Below the pieces are notes generated by a model. The model was not told the DNA's origin. It worked only from the letters and a program-made list of their open reading frames with translations, and made no database searches. Positions 11,084 to 22,399 of a stretch of DNA of 64,000 bases are shown here, in pieces; position 1 is the stretch's first letter; each line of letters starts with the position of its first letter. This DNA is from Begonia masoniana. Its lineage: Eukaryota > Streptophyta > Magnoliopsida > Cucurbitales > Begoniaceae. The translations under genes were made by a program, and so were the position numbers. Location: positions 31,202,051 to 31,266,050 of the forward strand of contig CM039516.1 of assembly GCA_022432975.1 (NCBI GenBank). Direction: 5' to 3'.

Positions 11084-13006
11084 GAGATACTAACGTAGAA
11101 ATGTTAGAATATAATTGTGTGGGAGTTGGTGGTGGATGTGAATTAGACATGAGGACTTAGAAAGTCAGGGAGATATGGATTTAGGGTGTTAAATTTTCTG
11201 CAACAAGTTTGCTAACAAGGAAGCCGTTAGAGGAATTGATGTAAGAATTGAGTTGAATACTTATGACCCAAATTTGTTTTTTTTTCGAGAAAACAAGAAA
11301 GTTGTTAGGCAAATTGTTGTGGAGTAGTGTGGGGGAACACTTAGAACCTGAATTTTGAAGATCAAAGAAAAAAATTCATTAGCTAGTAAATCTTAGTGAA
11401 AACCTTATGTGAAAATAGATATTTTTATAAGTGTTGGAGCCTTGGAGGAGAAGTGTAATTGATATTGCGAAGTTAAGAGCTAGGAAAGAGAGGATTGCTA
11501 GATAAGAAGGAAGGTTAGAAGTTGAGGTTTAATTCATCAGAATCTAGTGATGTGCGATCTATGAAAATATTGGGAATTTCTTTTAATGAAGAAATTAGAG
11601 ACTAAGCGACGTAAGGTGAAAAAGGGTGGTTGGATAGATTTAGAATTGTGTATAGATTTATAAGAGTAAGTGTAAAGGCCTTTAGGTTTAATTGAGAGTT
11701 AAAATAAGAAGGTTAGCATTTAAGTATTTAGTGGAGTGAGATTTGAGGAAACATATGAACTTTTGAATGAGGAGGATGGTCAAATGCATTAGGGATGAGG
11801 TTAAGTTAGAGAATTTCAAGGGTTTGGCTAGTATGTAACGAAGTAAAGGCCAACGATTTCGTAAGTAGCTAGGGTTAGGATAAATGAGCTTAGGGATGGA
11901 ACGTAAATTCCAACTCGAGGAACATAAAGTCTTTAGAAGATCGTTGATCGAGGATATGGATGTTAGCATATATCAAAGATTCATACCGTGAGGCATAATT
12001 CTTAGTTCATGGATGAAGGAAAATGGAGACTATGTGAGGTAAGATAAAATGGGCGATTAGGTAGATTTTTGGACAACGTCATAAGGGTAAATGAAGAGAT
12101 TTATTAGAATAAGCGAATGGTCAAAATAAGAGTGAAACATTAAGGGTTTTTGATGTTGAAGAATTTAGAAAATATTGGATGAAAGGATAGAAAGTTGCAC
12201 GGAGATTGTGCAAGTGGACCTAGAAGTGAAGATAAACCTGTAGGTTTAGGAAAGATTCAACTCATAAGCTAAGTCGAAGTGTTTATGCACCATTTAAGGC
12301 ATTGGGTGAATAGTGTAATTAATTAGTTAAACTGAGAGTTTGATATTGTTTGGTGACAACCGAGGTGAAAGTTGGATAAATCGAGCATTGTAGACATAGG
12401 TATAGAAACTTAGAGAATACTTTGAAAGAAAAAGGGATAGATTTAAGTATTGAGAGCCCTGAGCACTAGGATCGTGTTATAGTGACTAATGGAACGTCAT
12501 GAATGCCCGTTGCCCATGGGTGTAAAGGATGTGTGTGATGGATTAGAAATGAGATAGTAAAGTAGAGGAGGACTTAGAATAGAAGGAAATAGTATAAGGA
12601 GGCTATGTAATAGGTCCTTAGTATTAAGCAATAGATGAAGCTTTGATGAATTATGATATTTTAGATGCGTTGGACGGAATGAGGTGTGAGAAAAGTAGAG
12701 AGCCGATTGAATTTAATTCGAGGAAGGACTAGGGTTGAAGTTAAAATAAAAGAATTTGAGCGTCTAATCCGAGATTGGTTAAGTGGAAGTCGTTGGACGA
12801 ATAGACAATTGAGTGATTGAGTGCCTAACTAGGAGGACTTGGGACTTTGGTGACGTACGAAGCTGTCAATGTTGATGATTTATTTAGACTAAAGGAGTGT
12901 CGAGATTGTATTGAGAGTATAATTACTTAGGTAATGTGAGGGTGAGTAATTGGAAGCTTAACCAAGCAGCAATTTTGAGGACAAATTTCATTTAAGGAGG
13001 GAAGGA
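11084..13006 (+). other. Pol-less internal tail of TR-GAG-like element
   Basis: About 1.9 kb, purine-rich on the plus strand, with no plus-strand ORF over about 60 codons and no pol motif. It is conserved almost unchanged at 1-895 and, noisily, at 4990-6854. It ends in AAGGAGGGAAGGA, a likely polypurine tract. Its role is unknown; packaging or regulatory RNA is possible. Confidence 0.7.
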
Positions 13007-15784
13007 TGTAACGCCCAGGTTTTCGGATCTTAGGATTTTCTAATTTCTTAGGTTATTTTTGTAAATAGCAAATTAAAATATTTTCTTGAGCGGGATGTTT
13101 CCTTAGAGCCCTAGGAATTTATGGGAATTTTTAGAGGAATAAGTGAAATTTTAGAAACCCAAATCGAGAAGAGTAATGCTAGAGTTCCCGTTTTACCCTT
13201 TTAGTATGTTAATTGTAAAAATAGCAAAATAAGTCCGTTTTGTGAACGGTGAGTTTTGTTAGAACTCTAAGATTAAATTGGAATATTTGGAGAAATAAGG
13301 AAAACTGCAGAAAAACCGAATTGATAGACTAATTAAAGAATTAAGTATAGAATTGAGTTAAGGGTATTTAAGTAAATTAATAAGTAAAAATTATTTAATT
13401 TTTATAAAAATAATTTTTATAAAAATTGAATGGCTTCACGATGAAGCCATTCCCCTGCGCGAGCCCGACGCCAAGAGAGGAGGAGACGCGCGACGATTCA
13501 CCGACGGTTTCCGACCCTCGCCGACCAGACGCCGGCGACGTGGAGATTCCGGCCAACTCCGCGCGCAACCCGACCGGTAAGGCTCGGTTTCCCCCTGTTT
13601 TGGTTAAGTTTTCACCCTGTTTTGAGTTTGTTCATGGCCGTTGGTGGCGAGCTCGATTGAGCTCCGATCACCGGCCGATTTTAGTCACCTCTGGCGTGGG
13701 TTTGCCGACCCTTGGTCCGGCTTTGGTCGCCTGGCTATGTTGAGCTCAATTTGAGCGAAAAACAGAGAATGCCCGATTAGGGCAATTCGAGTTTGTGGTG
13801 TGGAACTCGAAATTGTGATTAGTTTATGCTAATTTAGGGTATATGTGGTCGATTGGTGAGAAAATAGGTGGAATTTGATAAAAAATTGGAAAAGGGGGAA
13901 AATTCTGGGAAAGGGCAGAATCGGGTTTTGCCTAAATTGACCTAGCTATGGTCGTTTGTTTTGAAATTCCTTTTGGCAAGTTAAAATAGGTTATTAGAGG
14001 AGTGCGTGGCCGCCGGAATCGTTCGATTCCGATAACCGACGCAAAAGTTATGCACGTTTGAGTTTCGGGTCGGTTTTTATCGAACCCAAATTAGTGGCCT
14101 ATTTAATTAGGTTTTAGTTGGATTAGGCTAGAAATAGTAATTTGAGATGTTTTCACGAAAATAAGAGTTTAGTTATGCCCGAACGAAATGAGTTAGAATT
14201 TTTGAAGAAATTGTCTTAGCTCGGGATTTCGTTTAGCTTTGAAATGGATGGTTTAGATTAATACTAATGACGTGCTATGAAATGCCTTAGGTAATCCAAG
14301 CTCTTCAAGGACGGTGCTCGGCATAACCAGGATGCCAGGTAAGTGGATGTTAGGTTTCCAGCCCTTAAGGCCCTACATCGTGTCAACGCTAGGCTTTTCT
14401 GTTTTGATGATGATTTTCTGATTGTGGGGCTTAATGAGTCGGGTAGCCTAGGATGTTAGCTATTAGTTGTTTGTAAAGTTTGTCAAAAGTAATGTATGTC
14501 TATGTATGTTGTGAATTGTTTGATGATATGTCTTGATGATATGTTGTACGTAGATTACCTCATGGATCATGTTTTAGAAAAAGTACGAAAATGTTTTAGC
14601 ATATGTTTTCACGATTTGAACGTAGAAACGACAACGATGTAAAATGAAAGTGTAAAGTGTCTGAGGGAAGTGGTTCACCCTTCAGATGTAAATTGTGGAA
14701 CGTCCAGAAAACGTATGATATCTGAGGGAAGTGGTTCACCCTTCAGATAAAAATTTATATGTGGAACGTCTAGAGATGGAGAAACTAATCCGCCCTCCAC
14801 TGGTAGAGGATTACATGTATGTACGATGGAAATGAAATGAATATATATGATGAAACGAAATGAAATGAATATGTATGACGAAACGAAACGAAATGAATAT
14901 GAACGATGAAACGAAATGAAATGATTATGTACGATGAAACTGTAGAAACTGCATATGTTAAGTAAAATGTTTTAAATTCATATTGTGCATTCCCTTACTA
15001 AGCATTAGGCTTAATGTATATGTTGCATGATGTAGGTGCAGAAGAACAGGTACAGTGAGTTTCGTGAGCATGCTAGGATCATGGACGCAGTTGGAGGAGT
15101 ACGACCATGGCGGCAACCCGGCAATATTGTTAGGGCGATTCCGACCGTGGTTAGTAGGTGTCTGTGGTTAGTATGTGGACGTGTCTGTTTTGGGTATGTT
15201 TACGTGTAGTTTTGATTAAGAAAGAGAATGGAAGTTTCTATGTATGTGGATAGATGATTTTGATAGAAAAGAAAAGTTGAGTTTTGATGTAAATGTAGTG
15301 GAAGTAGAATGTTTAGAATATAGAGTCTTAATGTTAGAAATATACTGGAACTGTTTGGTTATTTTGAACTGTTTGGTGATTTTAAAACAGGTAAGGATAC
15401 GCTCGATTTTTAGAGCGATCCATGCAGTTCGTTTTCTAGAGTTCTTCCCGAAAGTATAGGTTATATTAGTGTCGTGTTTTGATGATCGACGAATGAGTGA
15501 TTTGTTTTAATTGATCTTACTTTAATTGTCAATTGGTTTAAGTTATTAATGGTTTTAGTCTAGTTTTAAATGTTTTAAAAGTCGAAATGTTTTACGCTCA
15601 AAATGTTTAAGTCAAAGTTAGACCCTAAAGGTTGTTAGAGGTGGGTCAATTGTCTAAGTCCGTTTTCTTTTAAAGTGTTAAGTGAAAATGAAAAATTTTA
15701 TGCGAAAATACGAGGGCTTAGGCAAAGGTTATGTCAATGTAAAGTCAAGTCCTGTGACGGCCCTACGGGGTTGGGGTCGTTACA
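13007..15784 (+). repeat. LTR copy 3 (3' LTR)
   Basis: 2778 bp, TGTAACGCCCAGG...GGTCGTTACA. TATA boxes precede the hairpin at 13428-13452, and splice-like signals match copy 1 at +12111. It is inserted inside the transposon-associated gene whose 3' part begins at 15785. The partner target-site duplication lies outside the window or is hidden by the array, so it cannot be checked here. Confidence 0.92.
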
Positions 15785-16523
15785 CAATCTGATTAGCTAC
15801 ACCCTGCTGCCTAGGGATGGACATAGAGATTTGGTGAGCTCGATGGATATCTATGTCTTGGAAAAGCTCTACAGCGGCACGATGTTCGACCCGGGGTACA
15901 TGTTTTTAGGTCACATGGAAGAGATCGGGCAAACAAGGAACAAAAATCTGCCGTACAAGACACTGATTTGGAAGATCGTGAAGCGATCTCAGGTTCACGT
16001 GCCCACTGTAGAGCAGCGGAGAGCTCCAAGATCGGTCGATCTATTTGACAAACTTCATTTGACTCGGATGGGCCTTGTCAAATTCGTCGGGTCTTGGATG
16101 TTGAAGGGAGATCTCGGGGACTCCACATCTCGGGATATTCCAATGGAGGAGGATGCCCCCACCACCACGACCGCGCCGCCATTTGCCCCTCAGGCTGATA
16201 GTAGCTGGGACATGATGCAGCATATGCAATAGATGTATGAGATGCAGCATATGTATTAGGTGCTGCAGCAGATGGAGCAGTAGAGGGAGCAAAGGATGGA
16301 GTTCCTCATAGGCATGGTGGATGAGCTTGCCGTGAGGCAGCAGCTGATGAAGCAGCAAAGGGAGCAGATGATGGAGTTTCTCATAGGCAGGGTGGAAGAG
16401 CTCGCCGTGAGGCAGCAAAAGGCGGTTCAGTCACATGACTATCTCAGTGAGTCCCTTAGATAGCTCACTAAGAGGATAACAGATTGGATGGCGTCTGAAG
16501 ACGACGATGTCCCACCGGAGTAG
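15785..16523 (+). pseudogene. 3' part of a plant transposon-associated gene, split by LTR and carrying four TAG stops
   Basis: The reading frame enters from the LTR and reads LISYTLLPRDGHRDLVSSMD, then LPYKTLIWKI and a conserved LTRMGLVKFVG-type stretch. This resembles the C-terminal domain annotated as putative plant transposon protein (PF20167-like); that is recognition of pattern, not a search. A Met/Gln-rich helical tail with tandem units (REQRMEFLIG..., REQMMEFLIG...) follows. In-frame TAGs at 16230, 16257, 16281 and 16461 all sit where Gln would fit, and the likely true stop is TAG 16521-16523. The N-terminal half is not in the window. Not expected to make a full product. Confidence 0.6.
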
Positions 16524-16714
16524 TATAGTTTAGATTTTGTATTTCATTTGATATACTTTACTTTTCGTCTGTAAATTTGATATACTGTAATTTAATGTCT
16601 TGATGTATATTATTTGTACTGGAATATGGTTGTTGAATATATATTTGTGATTTGAATTTGCAGGAACTATTTGAAGATAACTATGGAGGAGACATAAAAC
16701 AAAAAAAACTCTGT

Positions 16715-17304
16715 CCATTTTTTCAATTTTTTTTAAATAAATTGTAACAAATAAATAATTGTAATTTGAATAACCTATAATAAATAAGTATTATTAAAAT
16801 GAAAAATATATTATTAAAATAAACAAAAATAAATAATTATAATTTGGATAACCTTTGAAATTAGATGAAAATGAAATAAATATTACACGGATTGATTATA
16901 TTTGAAAATGAAAAGAAAGATGAAATCGAATAGGAATGTGTTAGTTGGTTGGAGATCTAGTGAGCTTCAATATATTTTTGGAAGGAAAAAGATTAACTGT
17001 AAGGAGATACACGACATGTTGGATTCACATTCTTCGAATAAATAGAATTAGAAAAATGTGAATCCAGCATATCGTGTATGTCGTTACGATTAATCTTTTT
17101 CCTTCCAAAAATATATTGAAGCTCACTCGATCCCTAGCCAACGAACACCTTCTATTTGATTTCATCTTTCTTTTCATTTTCAAACATAATCAATCTATAT
17201 AATATTTATTTCATTTTCATGTAATTGTAAATGTTTTTCAAATTATAATTATTTATTTTTTATTTAAATAATATTATTTTATTTTAATAAATTTGAAAAA
17301 ATGG
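16715..17304. repeat. Long inverted repeat / fold-back sequence
   Basis: The left arm (16715-17036) and right arm (about 17050-17304) are reverse complements at high identity: CCATTTTTTCAA begins the left and TTGAAAAAATGG ends the right. The best-matching inner segment (about 16960-17036 against 17050-17130) includes CAATATATTTTTGGAAGG. The left arm is ~70 bp longer because a block ending in TTTGAATAACC/TTTGGATAACC is duplicated. The loop is about 13-20 nt. It could be a fold-back MITE or hairpin-RNA locus, or the 3' flank of the adjacent MULE. No target duplication is evident. Confidence 0.75.
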
Positions 17305-17938
17305 ATACAATAGCGAAATTACAACAGTCAATAATTTATGCCTCGGCCGTGCATCGCAGATTTTTGCACAGAATGAAAACTATGAGCGAAATGTGTTGGA
17401 CTGTACGTCCCGTCAAATGTATTGAAACTCATAAACGTGTATTGCAAAGCAACGACTGAAGTGGATCCCCGGTGAGAACAATTGCGACTATTATGCCCCT
17501 TCTGCCGACATACCACACGACATCTTTAAGTTCTTTTTATTAATTGTTGAACTTGAGGGCTCATCAACATCTCTCACTCTTGTCTTTTTCAACTCACTTG
17601 GTTGACAATATCTTCTTTGCAAGATGAGTTCCTTCAGATTCACAAGTTGAACAAAGTGTGAGTACTGCAGGTAAGTAGCCTGGTAATAGCAACGATTCAT
17701 GTAATTCTTCAGTGCTACTCTCAAGAAATACATGCATGGAATGGAATGGACACACAGGATTCCAGTAAGCTCCCACGTATTACAGTTGCACACACGTATT
17801 CATGTCGACAATGTATTATTCATTGTCGTTGCTGACCTCAAATCGTACAGCTCCTGCAAACACAACACTCCAATTTTGAGCTGCACTTTCTAGCTTCTCA
17901 TGCTTTTTGCTTATCTGGGGACACAGAATGTCTGTTGA

Positions 17939-19781
17939 TGTAGCACCCGACAAATTATTGACTTGAATTGACGTTAGTGGTGTACGTTTTTATGGAATTA
18001 AGGGGGATATGACTAATAGCTTGAGTATGTTAATGAAGGAAAATGAGAGAAGCAATGGTTAGGTTAAAGTTTGGATTGTCAAAGGCATATGTGTAATTTG
18101 TAAAATATAGGATATAAAAGGAAGGTTTAGTGAAGGGTTTAGCCGTCTCCTCATTTCTTCCCTCTTTTCCTCTCGGAGCTCGGCAGACTCCTCTTAAGCG
18201 AATTCCACCCAGCGATTTCCTCTCCAGTTTTCTTCAACCTAGGTGAGTTCTCTTTGATTTTCCTTGTGGTTTTAGTGGTTAGATAACAGAGGGGGAGTGT
18301 AGGTCTGTGTTTTGAGAGTTATGAGTGAGAGTGGGTTCGGGTTTTGTGGTGAATCAGGGAATGCACGAGGAACTAAATTCCCGACTAGCTTCCTTAGATC
18401 TCTGGATGATTTAGGATGAATAGAAGATATACACTTGATGAATGAAGCTTAGTAGAAATTAAGTTAATGCTGTGCTTATGTTTTAGGTGAGCTAACTCTT
18501 GAAGTAGCTTATAACGAGGAATCTCTCGGGAAGCCAGGTAACTAGAGTATGTGTGTGCCTTCGGGCCTACATCACAAAACAGTAGGGTTTATGCATGTTT
18601 TGTATGTTTTCAAAATGTTATGCATCATATTTTGAAAGGAAACGAAAATGAATTTATATGAAACGATACATCTATTAAAGATCATTCGACCTTGGGAAAA
18701 CTGATCCGCTTCCCATCGGAAAAAGGATCAGATCATTCGACCTTGGGAAAACTGATCCGCTTCTCATCGGAAAAAGGATCAGATAATTCGACCTTGGGAA
18801 AACTGATCCGCTTCCCATTGGAAAAAGGATCAGATCATGAACGAATGAAATCATAACTGAGTTGAGAAAGTAGAAATTGCATGAATAAGATTTATGTTTT
18901 GGCATTTCATTTCATTAATGCTCTACTTAGCATTAGGCTAATAGATAAGTTTTGTGATGTAGATGAAGAAGTTTCAGCAGGTGTGTTCTCTGAGCATGTT
19001 GAGGACTAGGCTGGTTGGAGGAGTACATTCATGCATCGGTTTGGTGCACTGATGAGGCGGTTTAACAAATGTCAGTATGTGAAGTCTTAGTGAACAAGTG
19101 TGTTGTTGAAATGTGCTGAAGATTTTAATGACAGTAGTAGTTTTAATGTTTTGACATGTTTTGGGATTATCCTGACTATGAAAACATGATTTGGTTTAGT
19201 TGTAGATTGTTATTCTGGATTTATAAAGTTGTGGATCTATGTTGTTTTGAATAGCTGCTGTTAAAATTTACAAGTTCTTTTAGTAGGCAGAGTTGTCCAT
19301 TTGTTTAGAGTGTTACTGTTCACCGGTGGATGTTGTCTATCGGTGGATGTTGTCTATCGGTGGACGTTGAGTGTACTGTCCATCGGTAGATGTTGGATGA
19401 TAGAGTCGAGTAGATGCGAGTAATAGATTTTGTCGTTTTGTGATCGGTGGATGTGAGCGGTAGATGTGAGTAATAGATTTTGTCGTTTTGTGATCGGTGG
19501 ATGCGAAATTTTACAACCTTTAAACATTCAAAACCTTTATGTCCTCGTTTCTGTTGGCCAATTATTTCTATTATTTAATTGTTTTACATAAGTATTATTT
19601 TATAGCTTTGTTTAATCCTGTTTTACGTAAAAAGTTTTTTTTTTTCCGCTGCAAGTCTTGATGTTTTAAATAAAAGTCGAATTTTGACCGTTGAGCGAAG
19701 TTTTAAAAATTTACCATAATTTCTTAGTCATGTACTGTGTCATGAGTAACGAACCAGGTTTATAAAATTCTGGGCGTTACA
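17939..19781 (+). repeat. Solo LTR A inserted in the MULE transposase
   Basis: 1843 bp, TGTAGCACCCGA...GGGCGTTACA, flanked by the 5-bp target duplication GTTGA (17934-17938 and 19782-19786), with no internal domain. TATAAAA lies at 18113. Splice-like signals: donor CCTAG|GTGAGT at 18243, mini-exon 18487-18537, donor CCAG|GTAACT and acceptor GATGTAG at 18962. Three 51-bp tandem hairpin units lie at 18680-18832, and ATCGGTGGATG repeats at about 19319-19510. Related to the minus-strand solo LTRs at 26794 and 38601. Confidence 0.93.
18680..18832. repeat. Three tandem 51-bp hairpin units in solo LTR A
   Basis: Copies at 18680, 18731 and 18782 begin GATCATTCGACCTTGGG (the third GATAATTCG) and contain ACTGATCCGCTTCCCATCGG. 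Each ends in GGATCA, complementary to the TGATCC inside it. Confidence 0.9.
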
Positions 19782-21500
19782 GTTGATTAGGCCAACTTCT
19801 TAAATTTTTTCACAATGCGAGTCATTAAGCACTGTCTGATCATCTTAAACATGATCAGAATTAGTTTGTTCCTAGTCGGCAATAGAACTGCATTGAATGA
19901 CTCGCACAAATTATTCAAGCTCATTTCGCACTTGGGGATTGAAGAAAAGACCTGACTGGCCCAATATTTGGGCTCTTCCTCTCAAAGCCATGCGTGGGCA
20001 TCCAGGTTAAGATGATGCAGTTTCCTCATTTTCTATCTCAAAATGATAACTTATGGTTGCCCTGACTACATTCCACATCGCATCTCTGTACGGTCTTCCC
20101 CAAAATAAGTTTTTGAAATTGACGTATATATGCCGAAGACAGTAGCAGTGTTTGACGTGTTCTAATTTATCTGCCACAGCTTTCAGCAAACCATTACATT
20201 TAAAAGAAAAACAAAGTCAACATAAAACAATATAACATGGACAATACTTATAAGATAATTCACAAGAAAGACTACACTGAACAATCTCCTAGACAGAATT
20301 ACCTTTCCAAGTAAGTTCCCAAGAAAGGTTGGAGGGGTCACAAACGATCCCATTTAAAATCTAGTCTCCTAGACAGTACTTCCCTACACAATACAATTAC
20401 ACCATTAAATAAGCGGTACGACAAATGCATTATACCTTTTGTCGATCCAAAATAATTGTTCATCCTTCTCCCGATCCAGTGTTTAGGTCAGGCTTCAAAG
20501 GTTGCAAAAATCATGTCCGTGTGTTCGTGCACTCTTTTTCAACGTTGGCAACAACAACAGGACATATTTCATCGTTGCCATCAATACTGACAGTTGTGAG
20601 TAATTGGCTGGTACACGAGTCCTTCAAATGACAACCATACAAACAGATAATAGGGCGATCGTATTGTAGCAAACCTGCCTTGCAAGCAACCATACCAATG
20701 AATCATCCCCCATCTCGTAAGTATGTATTTTTAATGTGCTACTCGGTTTTGATCTACATATTTCTGCTACGTACAACTAGACTAGCTTATACTGTTCGTC
20801 GCCCTTGCCTTCGTTAAGTGTTCAAGCTACACTTCTTGCTCTTCTGGCAAGACTGGGTGTAATGTTGACGGTCAAATCTTTCCTCACTGTCTTGATAATG
20901 GAAGAGATTTCCCACGTGAGTTGATTTTTGAATCTATCAAAATAATGATTTGCCACCCATTTTGCTCTAGCGTGTCGATTCTTAATTTTCTTCTAATAGT
21001 TGTGAGAATCGATCAAACTCTTTATTTGAAATGTATGCTCGTCTTGTATCTTAGAAGCATGTAGTCGCCACTCACACCTGTCTTCACACTCAACCGTCAG
21101 TCGCCGATTTTTACTTTTGGTGAATTTGATCCCATAATTATTTTTCAAAGAATATTCGACTATTTTTGCTCTAATTTTCTTTAAATAACTATATTTTATC
21201 AAAAAAAAAACCATTGAGTTTTCTTCTCTTACTGGTATGCTTTCCTCCTCATAATCCCTCGAACCGACTGGTGTTAAAAGTTCATCGTCTAGAGTTCTGG
21301 AGGTCAAATGCACCTCTATTTCTTCATTTCCTTCCAAGTGATTGAATGTTCGAAGATCACCATATGCAGGCGTGTCGTATGAATTCCAATTCATATTAGC
21401 ATCATAAGTTATTGTGTAACGATCCCTTATCCCAGTAAGATATTGTCCGCTCTGGGGACTGGGCCGTAGCCCAATATCCTCCCCTCACGGCTTTGTTTAA

Positions 21501-21579
21501 CGAGAACTTCCCAGAAGGTCACCCAACCTGAAATTGCTCTCGCCGAAGCACTTTTAACTTCGGACTTCTTATGGGATCC
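21501..21579 (-). other. 5S rRNA-derived module in the left Cassandra LTR
   Basis: On the minus strand it reads GGATCCCATAAGAAGTCCGA then AGTTAAAAGTGCTTCGGCGA and GGTTGGGTGACCTTCTGGGA. These match plant 5S rRNA from about base 30 to base 110, covering the internal Pol III control boxes A and C with changes. It is not a functional 5S gene, since the 5' end and terminator are absent. Confidence 0.88.
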
Positions 21580-21947
21580 GTTGTCAATTGTGCTCCAAAA
21601 CGCGTCTTGCTATGTTGGAAGGGTCTCTTTACATATGTTTCATTTCCACATACTTCCCCAAGCGATGTGGGATTGTGACGACCCCCTTTTTACGACCTGT
21701 CACCTTCCAGTTCGCCCGCGCGGACGTACCGCCATCTGGGTTCCGGTTCGTGCAGCCATCGTACCCATACGTGCATATTCGGGTCATCACAATCACCCCC
21801 CTCGGGGGCCCAACGTCCACGTTGGCCACATTTCTGGTTGGGTACAGGCTCTGATACCATTTGTAACGACCCCTTATCCCAGCAAGATATTGTCCACTCT
21901 GGGGATTGGGCCGTAGCCCAATATCCTCCCCTCACGGCTTTGTTTGG

Positions 21948-22026
21948 CGAGAACTTCCCGGAAGGTCACCCAACCTGGAATTGCTCTCGCCGAAGCACTA
22001 TTAACTTCGGAGTTCTTATGGGATCC
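21948..22026 (-). other. 5S rRNA-derived module in the right Cassandra LTR
   Basis: Second copy of the 5S-like module. It is slightly closer to canonical 5S than the left copy in places (GGGATCCCATAAGAACTCCG and TTCCGGGAAG). Confidence 0.88.
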
Positions 22027-22399
22027 GTTGTCAATTGTGCTCCAAAACGCGTCTTGCTATGTTGGAAGGGTCTCTTTACATATGTTTCATTTCCACATAC
22101 TTCCCCAAGCGATGTGAGATTGTGACGACCCCCTTTTTACGACCTGTCACTTTCCGATTTGCCCGCGCGGACGTACCGCCATCCGGGTTCCGGTTCATGC
22201 AGCCATCGTACCCATACGTGCATATTCGGGTCATCACATATTGTCTCGTATAAATCAACTGATCGACTTGAATCAGAATCCATTGTCGTCGCTAATACAG
22301 AGAAATCTTGTCGTAGTAAGAATGTATTTGCGAGGTTTTAGAATTTTAGGAAAGTGTGAAGTGAGAGTGAAAAGCTGATCTCCTTAAATAACCAAGGTG

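Larger units (their letters stand above)
6855..15784 (+). mobile_element. Complete TR-GAG-like non-autonomous LTR retrotransposon
   Basis: About 8.9 kb: LTR (6855-9773), tRNA-Met PBS (9778), gag (9963-11083), about 1.9 kb without a usable ORF, a purine-rich tract (about 12994-13006) and LTR (13007-15784). I see no protease D-T/S-G, reverse transcriptase xxDD, RNase H or integrase motif on either strand of the internal region, whereas an autonomous gypsy needs more than 3 kb of pol. The gag resembles that of the Tekay/Del-like element at 46320-56119. TR-GAG elements, with gag but no pol and mobilised in trans, are a described plant class; assignment to it here is inference. Confidence 0.75.
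21415..22238 (-). mobile_element. Complete Cassandra TRIM retrotransposon
   Basis: 824 bp: two 377-bp LTRs (21415-21791 and 21862-22238) around a 70-bp internal region, with target duplication TATTG (21410-21414, 22239-22243) inside the MULE N-terminus. The minus orientation is shown by the tRNA-Met PBS complement CTCTGATACCA at 21849-21859 next to the right LTR, and a G-rich tract (CACCCCCCTCGGGGG on plus) next to the left. Both LTRs hold a 5S rRNA-derived segment, the hallmark of Cassandra. It encodes nothing and must be mobilised in trans. The LTRs differ at several bases, so it is not a brand-new insertion. Confidence 0.93.
17328..22283 (-). pseudogene. MULE (mudrA-type) transposase, interrupted twice and frameshifted
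   Basis: Reads right to left from ATG 22281-22283 (MDSDSSRSVDLYE). Domains seen: MuDR N-terminal DNA-binding domain (about 21330-20993, IKFTKSKNRRLTVEC..CEWRLHAS); MULE transposase core (20693-20511, ICLYGCHLKDS; 20189-20007, KHCYCLRHIYVNFK); SWIM zinc finger (about 17795-17710, CNCNTWELTGI then CVH); and a CCHC knuckle at the C-terminus (about 17516-17475, GHNSRNC). The frame is broken by a Cassandra TRIM (21415-22238), a solo LTR (17939-19781), several stops and frameshifts. The stretch at 20190-20510 shows no clear coding. It would have been a DDE transposase acting in the nucleus; now dead. Terminal inverted repeats were not identified. Confidence 0.88.

Noticed and set aside
18680..18832. 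CRISPR-like three-unit repeat
   Set aside because: Head-to-tail units without unique spacers, in a plant LTR.
21501..21579. 5S rRNA gene
   Set aside because: Only the 3' two-thirds of 5S, with changes, inside Cassandra LTRs; no intact 5' end or terminator.
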